Of a stretch of 12,498 nucleotides of DNA, positions 6,271 to 12,498 are shown one piece after another (position 1 is the first letter of the stretch; each line of letters begins with the position of its first letter). The notes below the pieces were generated by a model. The model had not been told where the DNA came from. It did no database searches and saw nothing but the letters and a program-made list of their open reading frames with translations. Source of the DNA: Nitrospirota bacterium (GTDB lineage Bacteria > Nitrospirota > Nitrospiria > Nitrospirales > Nitrospiraceae); contig JACQCB010000094.1 of assembly GCA_016201805.1 (NCBI GenBank), positions 1 through 12,498 of the forward strand. Reading direction: 5' to 3'. The translations under genes were made by a program, and so were the position numbers.

Positions 6271-9104
6271 GGCTGCACCGACGGATGGTCTGATGAATCA
6301 GACATCGTTTGGTAGGCTTCGTGGAGCACCTCCGCCAGGTGCTTCACCTTCGTCTCTCCCCGCAGACCGTTGTGAAGCTGGATCATACAGGCCGGACAGC
6401 TTGTCGCCACCACCGTCGCCCCGCTTTCTCGAATGGCCCGTTCCTTACGTCCGAAAATCTTCTGCGACGTCTCGTAGTCCTTGAGGAGATAGGTGCCGGC
6501 GCCCCCCGCGCAACGGTCGGCATCCTGCATCTCGACCAGCTCGACCCTCGGCAGTCCGGCCAAGACCTGACGCGGTTGTTTGGTCACACCCGCCGCACGT
6601 AAATGGCAGGACGAGTGGTACGTGACCTTCTGCTTGGAGTAACCCGCTCGCTGCTCCAAGATCGGCCCGGTCTTCGACTCCGCGACGAATTCGGCAATGT
6701 GCTTCACCTTGGCGGCCAGTTGCTCCGCCGCCACTCGCTCAGGCCCCGTTTCAAAGAGCTGCGGATAATCCTTGAGCATCAACGTACAAGACGCGCAACC
6801 GGTAACCACCGTCTCATAAGGCAGCAGGGAAGCCAGGTTGAACCGCGCGCCCTCACGGGCCAGCTCGACATGGCCATAGGTTTGGATCGGTGTCCCAGAA
6901 CAGCGTTGCGGCGGCAGAGCCGGTTCGACCCCGTGCCGGCGCAGGACGGCGATCACCGCATCGCCCACCCCATCGTCCAAATAGTTCGCGGCACAGCCGT
7001 GGAAGTAGGCCACCCTAGACCGCTTGCCATCCGTTGCGTCCCGGGTCAATGCCGGATAGCGGTCCCGCAGATGGCGCGGGGCCAATCGCGGGAGCAACAA
7101 GTCACGTGGGATACGGGCCGTGTCGGCGATGCGCCGCATGAAGGGCCTCGTGAGCCGTTCCAGCCAGGCCCGGACCACTGGACGATCCCACAGCCCCTGC
7201 GTCAGCGCCGCGGCTTTGAGCAAGGGCTCAAACAATCGAGGCCGCGCATGGAGCACAAAGAACAGCCCCGCCGCACGGTTCGGTTGCTCGGCGCGGCGTT
7301 TGAGGATCAGGTCCGACACATCCACCCCGGCCGGACAAATGGTGCGGCACGACTTGCAATTCAGGCAGGCCTCCACCACCCGCTTGGAGTTGAGATAGCT
7401 GTAGTCCTTGGCCGTGACGATCTCGAACCAGCCTCGGGAACTCATGTCCTCGGACTGGAAGACATCGTAGACAGGACATACCGAGTTGCACTTGGCGCAA
7501 GTCGCACAGGATTTTGACAGCCTGGTGTAATCGATGTGTGCGGTGAAAGGCACGTCGCCGATCTTGACCCCGGGGTTTAAGACTCCCTGGGGATCCAGGC
7601 TCCGCTTGACCTGCACGAACAGGCCGTAGAGATCTTCCCCGAACATGCGCCGGACGAACTCGGCACGCACCCGCCCATCTCCGTGTTCCCCGCAAATCGA
7701 GCCGCCGAACCGGTCGAGGACGGTCTGGTGAATTTCCCGATAGCCCTCGACCATCCGGGCAAAGTCGTCCTTATCGTTGACATCCAACAGGGGCACGATA
7801 TGCGCGTTCCCGTTTCCGATATGGCCGAAGATCGCCACCGGGACCTGCTGCCCGTTGAAAAATTCTTCCAGGTAACGGATCAATTCGCCGATTCGCTCGG
7901 CCCGCACCACGACGTCATCGACATAATTGACCGGCTTCTTCTTGGAGTCATAGCGATAGAGCGTGGGATAGAGCGCTTTGCGCGCCCTCCACAACTGATC
8001 CCGCTGCTCTTGCTCATAGGCGATCACAGGCTCGCTGGACAGCCGATATCGCCGACAAACTGCTGCCAGGCGTTCCGTCTGGGCTCTGAGGCCGCACAAC
8101 CCGTCATCGTCGAACTCAGCCAGGAGCGTGGCTGCCGCATCGGCTGGAATGCCGTGCTTGTCCCGCCCGATCAGGTTCAGGGTATTGCGGTCCATCACTT
8201 CCAACGCGCTCGGCGACAAGGCCAACAGATGAGGCACCGCATCGCCGACTTCCTCCAGCGAGCGAAAATGAATCAGCGCCGTCGCACTCACTTTCGGACG
8301 ATCCACCAGGCGAAGAGTCGCTTCGCTCATGATGCCGAGGGTCCCCTCGCTGCCGACGAAGAGCTTGGGCAGGTCGAGCAGGCCTTGGTCGAGGCCATCG
8401 ACCAGGCCAAACAAGTTATAGCCACAACTGCTCTTGCTCACGGTCGGACGCTTCTCCCGGATGGTGTTGCGATGGGCCTGAACAAGATACAGGACCTGTC
8501 TGATCGACGGATGCGAGGCCAGTATCTCGGCGGTTGCGGAATCGGAGAGGCTGGAGGAACGAGCCTCCAGCCATCCGGACGAGAGACAGACCCGCAAAGC
8601 CCGCACATTGTCCTTGACCGAACCATAACGCAGCGTGTGGGGGCCGGATGAATTGTTGGCCAGCATGCCGCCCAGCTTGCACATGTCCCCGCTGGAAGGG
8701 TCCGGACCGAACAGGAGCCCATGGGAAGCCAGGCGCCGGTTCAATTCCGCGAAGACCATCCCCGGCTGAACTCGTACCCACTTCTCTTCCCGGTTCAACT
8801 CCAGGATGCGGTTCATGCGCGAGACATCCACGATGATGCCGGAACCAATCGCCGATCCGGTCAGGTTGGTGCCAGCCGCCCTTGGGGTCAGAGGCACTCC
8901 GTTCCGGACCGCATAGGTCAGGACGGTTTCGATGTCGGCCTCCGACTCCGCCAGCACAATCGCCTGGGGTGTCATTGTGTAGATACTGGCGTCCACGGCG
9001 TAGGCGGTCAGGCTGGGAAAATCGTCGAGGACTTTCGCGGGACCGAGCGCACGGCGCAAGTCCGCCGCCACGCTGCGCTTCTTCTCAGGCAGGAGCAGTT
9101 CCAT
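6267..9104 (-). CDS. FAD- and Fe-S-containing D-2-hydroxyacid dehydrogenase (GlcD-GlcF type fusion)
   Basis: A flavoprotein that oxidises a D-2-hydroxyacid (D-lactate, glycolate or D-2-hydroxyglutarate; the sequence does not decide) and passes electrons to the respiratory chain. It is 945 residues long. The first half has an FAD-binding domain (VPLTPRAAGTNLTGSAIGSG, FGPDPSSGDMCKLGGMLANN, LFVGSEGTLGIMSEATLRL) and an FAD-oxidase C domain (FGHIGNGNAHIVPL, CGEHGDGRVRAEF, LNPGVKIG). Near residues 530-545 and 578-590 are two ferredoxin-type 4Fe-4S motifs, CATCAKCNSVCP and CLNCKSCRTICP. Two CCG-type domains follow, but their signatures read RCSGTP (near 734) and RCAGGAG (near 862). No signal peptide is visible, so it should work at the cytoplasmic face of the membrane. 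I prefer ATG 9104 because AAAAGG stands 7 bases before it; GTG 9122 would add 6 residues and has no clear ribosome site. It ends ATGA-coupled to the cytochrome gene. Confidence 0.92.
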   Translation of the reverse strand: MELLLPEKKRSVAADLRRALGPAKVLDDFPSLTAYAVDASIYTMTPQAIVLAESEADIETVLTYAVRNGVPLTPRAAGTNLTGSAIGSGIIVDVSRMNRILELNREEKWVRVQPGMVFAELNRRLASHGLLFGPDPSSGDMCKLGGMLANNSSGPHTLRYGSVKDNVRALRVCLSSGWLEARSSSLSDSATAEILASHPSIRQVLYLVQAHRNTIREKRPTVSKSSCGYNLFGLVDGLDQGLLDLPKLFVGSEGTLGIMSEATLRLVDRPKVSATALIHFRSLEEVGDAVPHLLALSPSALEVMDRNTLNLIGRDKHGIPADAAATLLAEFDDDGLCGLRAQTERLAAVCRRYRLSSEPVIAYEQEQRDQLWRARKALYPTLYRYDSKKKPVNYVDDVVVRAERIGELIRYLEEFFNGQQVPVAIFGHIGNGNAHIVPLLDVNDKDDFARMVEGYREIHQTVLDRFGGSICGEHGDGRVRAEFVRRMFGEDLYGLFVQVKRSLDPQGVLNPGVKIGDVPFTAHIDYTRLSKSCATCAKCNSVCPVYDVFQSEDMSSRGWFEIVTAKDYSYLNSKRVVEACLNCKSCRTICPAGVDVSDLILKRRAEQPNRAAGLFFVLHARPRLFEPLLKAAALTQGLWDRPVVRAWLERLTRPFMRRIADTARIPRDLLLPRLAPRHLRDRYPALTRDATDGKRSRVAYFHGCAANYLDDGVGDAVIAVLRRHGVEPALPPQRCSGTPIQTYGHVELAREGARFNLASLLPYETVVTGCASCTLMLKDYPQLFETGPERVAAEQLAAKVKHIAEFVAESKTGPILEQRAGYSKQKVTYHSSCHLRAAGVTKQPRQVLAGLPRVELVEMQDADRCAGGAGTYLLKDYETSQKIFGRKERAIRESGATVVATSCPACMIQLHNGLRGETKVKHLAEVLHEAYQTMSDSSDHPSVQP

Positions 9105-9111
9105 CCACCGA

Positions 9112-9117
9112 CCTTTT
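9112..9117 (-). promoter_or_regulatory. Ribosome binding site selecting the ATG at 9104
   Basis: Minus-strand AAAAGG is 7 bases upstream of ATG 9104. The GTG at 9122 lies upstream of this site and has no purine-rich element at a usable distance, so the shorter form of the dehydrogenase is favoured. Confidence 0.55.
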
Positions 9118-9133
9118 GGCACGGCTCGGGGTT

Positions 9134-9163
9134 ATTCTACGAGGCAGCGGAAGCGGAGAACAA
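9134..9163 (-). promoter_or_regulatory. Possible promoter for the dehydrogenase-cytochrome operon
   Basis: In the 101-base gap after scpB the minus strand has a -10-like TAGAAT (plus 9134-9139, 5 of 6 consensus) with TTGTTC (plus 9158-9163) 18 bases upstream. The -35 is weak (3 of 6). The rest of the gap shows only a short 4-bp stem and no terminator, so read-through from scpB is also possible. Confidence 0.35.
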
Positions 9164-9205
9164 GGACCGGCGGTACAGCCGACAGGGACAAGGTGCGCGA
9201 CGGAG

Positions 9206-10006
9206 TCACGCGTGATGCGCTGGTTCAGGTACAAACGAATCTGGAAGGTCGTCCTGGGCCGAAGACTCGTTCTCTCCGACGACCATCGGGTCCTCTCCGA
9301 CCGGCAACATGGCCTGTTCCGCCTCGCCCAACTCTTTGAACTCACGCAAGGGAGGCAGCGCCGACAAGTCCCGCAAGCCGAAGTGCTGGAGGAAGGACTT
9401 GGTCGTGCCGTACATGATCGGCCGTCCCGGCTCTTCCTTCCGTCCCACCATCCGGACGAGTTTGCGCTCCAACAGTGTCCGGATGACGCCGGACGTCTCC
9501 ACACCCCGGATCTGCTCGATCTCGGCGCGGACGATCGGTTGCTTGTAGGCAATGATGGCCAGCGATTCCAGCGCAGAGCGAGACAGTTTCGGTGCCGGCT
9601 TCGTCTTCTCCAATCGCTTGATCCAGGGGCCATAGTCCGGCCTGGTCACCAGCTGAAAGCCGCCGGCCACATCGACGATCTGCAGGCCGCGTCCCGCTCG
9701 TTCATAGTCCTCTTGCAACTGACGGAGCGCCTGCCTCACTTCCGCTTTCGGCACCCCTTCCAGAACCGAGGCCAACCGATCCACCGCGACCGGCCCGTGG
9801 GAGACGAACAAGAGGGATTCCAGAATCGCCTTCAACTCCCGTTCTTCCAACGCTGCGCTCTCTTCTGCCCCGGCTGCCTCGGCTCCGCTTGAGCCGGTGC
9901 GTTCCTCTACCTGACTGTCCTCTGCCATCCCCTCGAACAACATGGTGCCGGACAGAGGCTCCTGGCTCTCCACGTCCCCATGTGGCGTCTCAGTGACTTC
10001 GCTCAT
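9206..10006 (-). CDS. scpB: Segregation and condensation protein ScpB
   Basis: A partner of ScpA and SMC in the bacterial condensin complex that compacts and segregates the chromosome. It is 266 residues long, more than the roughly 180-200 typical of ScpB, because of an acidic, Ala/Glu/Ser-rich N-terminal extension of about 55 residues and a C-terminal acidic tail. The conserved core begins at LKAILESLLFVSHGPVAVDRL (first winged helix) and continues through GRGLQIVDVAGGFQLVTRP, KLSRSALESLAIIAYKQP, the strong signature IVRAEIEQIRGVETSGVIRTL, and GRPIMYGTTKSFLQHFGL in the second winged helix. The ATG overlaps the scpA stop as ATGA (10006-10003), and AGGAGG (plus 10011-10016) stands 4 bases before it, which supports the long N-terminal form and translational coupling. 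Confidence 0.96.
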   Translation of the reverse strand: MSEVTETPHGDVESQEPLSGTMLFEGMAEDSQVEERTGSSGAEAAGAEESAALEERELKAILESLLFVSHGPVAVDRLASVLEGVPKAEVRQALRQLQEDYERAGRGLQIVDVAGGFQLVTRPDYGPWIKRLEKTKPAPKLSRSALESLAIIAYKQPIVRAEIEQIRGVETSGVIRTLLERKLVRMVGRKEEPGRPIMYGTTKSFLQHFGLRDLSALPPLREFKELGEAEQAMLPVGEDPMVVGENESSAQDDLPDSFVPEPAHHA

Positions 10007-10806
10007 AGACCCTCCTCGAGGGGTTCCTCGGCCCCGGTCAGTTCTTCCCCAACCATCGGCTCTTCTCCAAGCATCGGCGTAAAGGCCCGCATGACCAAGA
10101 TCGGGCCGAAGGTTTCCGTCTGAAAAACGCGGACCAGCGCGAGCCGGATCAGTTCCAATAAGGCCAAGAACGTCACGATAATGAACAGGCGGTGGTTCTG
10201 TTCTGCAAAGAGCGACACAAACGTCACGGATTCTTTCCCTTCCAGCGTTTCAAGTACCGCGTTCATTCGATCCTTCACCGTGAAGTTTTCAGGGACGATC
10301 TCCAGGAGACGCTTGTCCGGAGTTCTAACCAGCACCTCGTGCAATGCATCGACCAGGTCGAAGAGCGTCAGGTCTTCCAGCAACATCTCGCTGGACTTGA
10401 CCGGAGTGAGCGGCGCCTGTTCCCGAGCGAACACGTCGCGCCAGAGGCGTTCCCGGTTGTCGAGTTGTCCTGCCGCTTCCTTGTATTGTTTGTACTCCAA
10501 CAACCGCCGAATCAACTCTTCCCGAGGATCCGGCCCATCGTCCTCATCCGACGCCGTCTCGTCGGCCGGCAACAACATCCGCGACTTGATCTGTACCAGC
10601 GTGGCAGCCATGACGAGGAATTCGCCCGCGACGGCAAGATTCAGCGCCTTCATGAGGCTTAGGTATTCAAGATATTGCTGCGTAATCAACGCAATAGGGA
10701 TGTCGTAAATATTGATTTCGCTCTTCTTGATCAGGTGTAAGAGGAGGTCCAGAGGCCCCTCGAATTGCTCGAGCTTGACTTGATAGGAAATCTCAAGCTG
10801 TTCCAT
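10003..10806 (-). CDS. scpA: Segregation and condensation protein ScpA (kleisin)
   Basis: The kleisin subunit that bridges the heads of the SMC dimer in bacterial condensin. It is 267 residues long. The N-terminal helical domain has the hallmark LEQFEGPLDLLLHLIKKSEIN followed by IYDIPIALITQQYLEYL, then AGEFLVMAATLVQIKSRMLLP. The middle is acidic and linker-like. The C-terminal winged helix, which would bind the SMC head, includes VTFVSLFAEQNHRLFIIVTFLALLELI and ends with an acidic tail rich in Glu. I chose ATG 10806 because GGGAGGG (plus 10812-10818) is 5 bases upstream; the GTG at 10812 overlaps that ribosome site and cannot use it. It is followed by scpB with an ATGA overlap. A promoter is proposed at 10841-10869. 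Confidence 0.96.
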   Translation of the reverse strand: MEQLEISYQVKLEQFEGPLDLLLHLIKKSEINIYDIPIALITQQYLEYLSLMKALNLAVAGEFLVMAATLVQIKSRMLLPADETASDEDDGPDPREELIRRLLEYKQYKEAAGQLDNRERLWRDVFAREQAPLTPVKSSEMLLEDLTLFDLVDALHEVLVRTPDKRLLEIVPENFTVKDRMNAVLETLEGKESVTFVSLFAEQNHRLFIIVTFLALLELIRLALVRVFQTETFGPILVMRAFTPMLGEEPMVGEELTGAEEPLEEGL

Positions 10807-10840
10807 CCCCACCCTCCCATTACGCTAGGAAACTTTTACA

Positions 10841-10869
10841 CCTATACTATTTCATGTGGATAAAATCAA
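10841..10869 (-). promoter_or_regulatory. Probable scpAB promoter
   Basis: In an AT-rich 101-base gap, minus-strand TTGATT (plus 10864-10869) and TATAGG (plus 10841-10846) are 17 bases apart, each matching 4 of 6 consensus positions. The predicted start is about 28 bases before the scpA ATG. A 10-base perfect palindrome CTATATATAG lies just upstream at 10878-10887 and could be an operator, but it is short and may be chance in AT-rich sequence. Confidence 0.5.
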
Positions 10870-10907
10870 GCAAAATTCTATATATAGTGGTTCTAAGAAG
10901 GTATGTC

Positions 10908-12017
10908 CTACCCGCGCCGAAGGACAAAAACGAACAAAAGAGTGAATGCAAAGAGCGCGGCGGCAATAATGTAGAGCACCCGAGGATCCTGGAGGCTGCC
11001 TGGGTTAGGAGGCGCCCCGCTGATCTTGGCGCGAGTAAACCGAGGCTCAGTGTTGAAGAAAGCCTTCGAGAAGTCATCCAACCCTTTAAATTCTGAGTCG
11101 GAAAAATTCGCCTCGCCGCGAAAGGTCACGCGACGGAAATAGGCATCCCGCTCGAAAACCGTGAACATGAAGAACGCTTCCCGCTCGAAGAGCGCTTCTG
11201 AAAAATCCAGCGTGCCGCCGAAACGGCTCCCCGAAAAACCGGTCCCCATCTTGAAGTACGTCTGGGCAAAGCCGGTCTCCTGCTCAAACGAGACCTGGAT
11301 GAATTCAGCCAGCCCGTTGAATCCGGCCCGGTGAAAAGTCACGGGCCCGAGAAAACGCGCCTTGTGAAAACGCGTATGGATGCCGAACGCCGTTTTCTCG
11401 AAATGGACCGCTTGTGCGAACAAGGCTCCGACGAAGAATCCCTCGTTCAGAAAAATGGCCTGAGAAAAGTCCACCGGACCGGCAAACACCGTCTGCGAGA
11501 AATCCACCGCACGTTCGAACGTGGTTCCCGCCATCGTGACGGGTCCGTTCATGATCACGAGCCCATCTTTGATCCTGTTGCCGACCATGCCCCGCATCAC
11601 GGAGTCCCGGATGGACATCGGCCCGGCGACAACCCGAATGTCCTGTGCCCCCTGTCTTCGAATCGCCTCCTGGACCGATGGCGGCAGATTCGGAACGGTC
11701 TCGACTCTCTGCACGGGCAGTTGATCCAGCAAGAAGTCCCCCGTCACCACGACTCCGACCAAGTCTACGCCCCGTCCCTCTTGCAAGGCTGCAAGCAGAT
11801 CCAGCGCCGACACCCCCTGAGCTTCACGCTCCTGATCACTGCATCCCTTGCCCAAGTGCAAGGTGAACGGGACTCCGGCACCGGCCGGGGCTCGTTCAAC
11901 TGAACACCCAGCCAGGACCGGCCCCACCGGCACCAGTGCGAACACAGCGCAGAGGAACAATGCGGTTATCATCGTGAGGAGTAACGGATTGTGAGGACAG
12001 TGGGCGCGGCACTTCAT
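10908..12017 (-). CDS. Pentapeptide-repeat lipoprotein with C-terminal membrane segment
   Basis: A 369-residue envelope protein of unknown function. A basic start (K2, R4) is followed by a hydrophobic stretch (12-35) and a lipobox L35-A36-G37-C38, so C38 is the likely lipidated residue. Residues 39-160 include an unrecognised region with a VDLVGVVVTGDFLL element. From about 165 to 330 Phe recurs every five residues (VDFSQTVFAGPVDFSQAIF, TRFHKARFLGPVTFHRAGF, ANFSDSEFKGLDDFSKAFF), the F-centred form of pentapeptide repeats that fold as a right-handed quadrilateral beta-helix. Residues 347-367 form a transmembrane helix ending in RRG. The repeat domain would therefore sit outside the cytoplasm, tethered at both ends. 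No Shine-Dalgarno precedes the ATG; the promoter found implies a leaderless or nearly leaderless mRNA. The next in-frame ATG (11972) would remove the basic n-region. Confidence 0.85.
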   Translation of the reverse strand: MKCRAHCPHNPLLLTMITALFLCAVFALVPVGPVLAGCSVERAPAGAGVPFTLHLGKGCSDQEREAQGVSALDLLAALQEGRGVDLVGVVVTGDFLLDQLPVQRVETVPNLPPSVQEAIRRQGAQDIRVVAGPMSIRDSVMRGMVGNRIKDGLVIMNGPVTMAGTTFERAVDFSQTVFAGPVDFSQAIFLNEGFFVGALFAQAVHFEKTAFGIHTRFHKARFLGPVTFHRAGFNGLAEFIQVSFEQETGFAQTYFKMGTGFSGSRFGGTLDFSEALFEREAFFMFTVFERDAYFRRVTFRGEANFSDSEFKGLDDFSKAFFNTEPRFTRAKISGAPPNPGSLQDPRVLYIIAAALFAFTLLFVFVLRRG

Positions 12018-12025
12018 GGCAGGAG

Positions 12026-12055
12026 GTTATACGAAACGCCGGCTACGAAAAGCAA
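12026..12055 (-). promoter_or_regulatory. Promoter for the pentapeptide-repeat gene, placed for a leaderless mRNA
   Basis: Minus-strand TTGCTT (plus 12050-12055, 4 of 6) and TATAAC (plus 12026-12031, 5 of 6) are 18 bases apart. Only 8 bases separate the -10 from the ATG at 12017, so transcription should start at or next to the start codon. This agrees with the lack of a ribosome binding site there. Confidence 0.5.
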
Positions 12056-12072
12056 GATACGATGATACCTGC

Positions 12073-12101
12073 TTTACAAGCGCCTCGATTCTTTTTAGAA
12101 T
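12073..12101 (+). promoter_or_regulatory. Near-consensus promoter for the exported protein gene
   Basis: TTTACA (12073-12078) and TAGAAT (12096-12101) are exactly 17 bases apart; each matches 5 of 6 consensus positions. The predicted start near 12108 gives a leader of about 27 bases. An imperfect inverted repeat, CGATTCT (12086-12092) and AGAATTCG (12097-12104), covers the -10 and part of the spacer and could be an operator. Confidence 0.6.
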
Positions 12102-12109
12102 TCGCACCT

Positions 12110-12129
12110 CACCTTCAATCGACAAGGTG
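12110..12129 (+). promoter_or_regulatory. Hairpin that would cover the ribosome binding site
   Basis: CACCTT (12110-12115) and AAGGTG (12124-12129) are perfect complements with an 8-base loop. The second arm is the proposed Shine-Dalgarno of the gene at 12135 (5 bases of spacing). With the predicted transcript start near 12108, the stem would form right at the 5' end of the mRNA and could reduce translation. Confidence 0.45.
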
Positions 12130-12134
12130 CCTTG

Positions 12135-12498
12135 ATGCCCCATGGTCGCTCCGCTTGCAACCGCGCGGTTTTTCTCCTGACCGTTTTCTTGTTCACCGGT
12201 CTGTTCTTGTTTCACGCCGGCAAGGCGACGGCAGAGCGGGCGGTGGAGTTGCCGGTGCTGGCTGCTATCAATGCCAACAACCGCGGCGTCTTCGAGATCC
12301 TCTTGATCTGGTGGGATCGGAAAGCGGAGCCGGACCCGGTGGCGCTCCAATGGTATCACGCGGGAGTCAAACTCGGCGACACCCATTTAGGGGCGATGAC
12401 AAGGGCCTTCCGCTACGCCGTGGAACGAACCCCCGCAATCCACCACAGGGGAACGGTGTCGGTCCGCGGAGTTGCCTATATGCCGACCAGTTCCGATG
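12135..12498 (+). CDS. Exported protein of unknown function (3' end beyond window)
   Basis: The frame is open from ATG 12135 to the window end (121 codons) without a stop. The N-terminus is a clear signal peptide: R5 and R10, a hydrophobic core AVFLLTVFLFTGLFLF (11-26), and a likely cleavage after ATA (31-33), before ERAVELPVLAAI. The mature part contains FEILLIWWDRKAEPDPVALQ and ends with RGTVSVRGVAYMPTSSD. The AAGGTG ribosome site is 5 bases upstream, and a near-consensus promoter precedes it. The start of the mature region and the GxVxVxGVAYxPTSSD ending remind me faintly of Lon-type (S16) protease domains just before a catalytic-Ser segment, but the decisive residues lie beyond the window, so this is only a hypothesis. 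It diverges from the pentapeptide-repeat lipoprotein gene. Confidence 0.75.
   Translation, partial: MPHGRSACNRAVFLLTVFLFTGLFLFHAGKATAERAVELPVLAAINANNRGVFEILLIWWDRKAEPDPVALQWYHAGVKLGDTHLGAMTRAFRYAVERTPAIHHRGTVSVRGVAYMPTSSD

Noticed and set aside
6603..8651. Plus-strand frames of 304 and 322 codons opposite the dehydrogenase
   Set aside because: Both overlap conserved FAD and Fe-S domains on the minus strand and lack any family signature.
9105..9122. GTG start at 9122 for the dehydrogenase
   Set aside because: No ribosome site at a usable distance; the ATG at 9104 has AAAAGG 7 bases upstream.
9165..9180. Short stem CGGC/GCCG after scpB as a terminator
   Set aside because: Only 4 bp and no T-tract on the minus strand.
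10807..10812. GTG start at 10812 for scpA
   Set aside because: It touches the GGGAGGG ribosome site itself, which fits the ATG at 10806 instead.
10878..10887. CTATATATAG palindrome as a firm operator
   Set aside because: Ten AT-rich bases with simple alternation are likely to occur by chance; kept only as a remark with the scpAB promoter.
12027..12386. 119-codon minus-strand frame near the right edge
   Set aside because: It covers the divergent promoter region and lies opposite an ORF with a clear signal peptide, promoter and ribosome site.
1..12498. CRISPR array, tRNA or rRNA genes, insertion sequences, phage genes
   Set aside because: I found no regularly spaced repeats, cloverleaf-like sequence, transposase or phage motifs; the only repeat-like element is the palindrome at 5967-6040.

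Overview
The window is a high-GC bacterial chromosome segment of ordinary, tightly packed genes, with no phage, IS, CRISPR, rRNA or tRNA features that I can see. The mix of genes (DnaE-AccA, ScpA-ScpB, a fused FAD/Fe-S 2-hydroxyacid dehydrogenase with a small membrane-anchored c-type cytochrome, a pentapeptide-repeat lipoprotein) fits an aerobic Gram-negative bacterium. Nitrospira or a relative is my best guess from general protein style; this is inference and the sequence alone does not prove it.

Layout. (1) Bases 1-4216, plus strand: the 3' part of dnaE (replicative DNA polymerase III alpha subunit, cut by the left window edge), then accA (acetyl-CoA carboxylase carboxyltransferase alpha) 26 bases later, a likely operon. 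(2) Bases 4297-12017, all minus strand, read from high to low coordinates: a pentapeptide-repeat lipoprotein; scpA-scpB (condensin kleisin and partner, ATGA overlap); a ~945-residue GlcD/GlcF-type fusion dehydrogenase coupled by another ATGA overlap to an 81-residue di-heme c-type cytochrome; a 74-base imperfect palindrome; a MoaD/ThiS-fold protein without the usual Gly-Gly tail; and a short DEAD-box RNA helicase behind its own near-consensus promoter and a ~190-base structured leader. accA and the helicase converge at 4217-4296. (3) Bases 12135-12498, plus strand: the 5' part of an exported protein of unknown function, divergent from the pentapeptide gene across a 117-base region holding a promoter for each direction.

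How they may work together. The scp pair is chromosome-segregation housekeeping. The dehydrogenase-cytochrome pair looks like a respiratory module that takes electrons from a D-2-hydroxyacid (D-lactate, glycolate or similar), although the two proteins should lie on opposite sides of the inner membrane, so a carrier would be needed between them. The most interesting non-coding signals are the nested stem-forming leader of the helicase gene, the palindrome that supplies the stop codon of the cytochrome gene, and the divergent regulatory region at 12018-12134. I did not find a clearly new multi-gene system; the candidates for a second look are small and specific.
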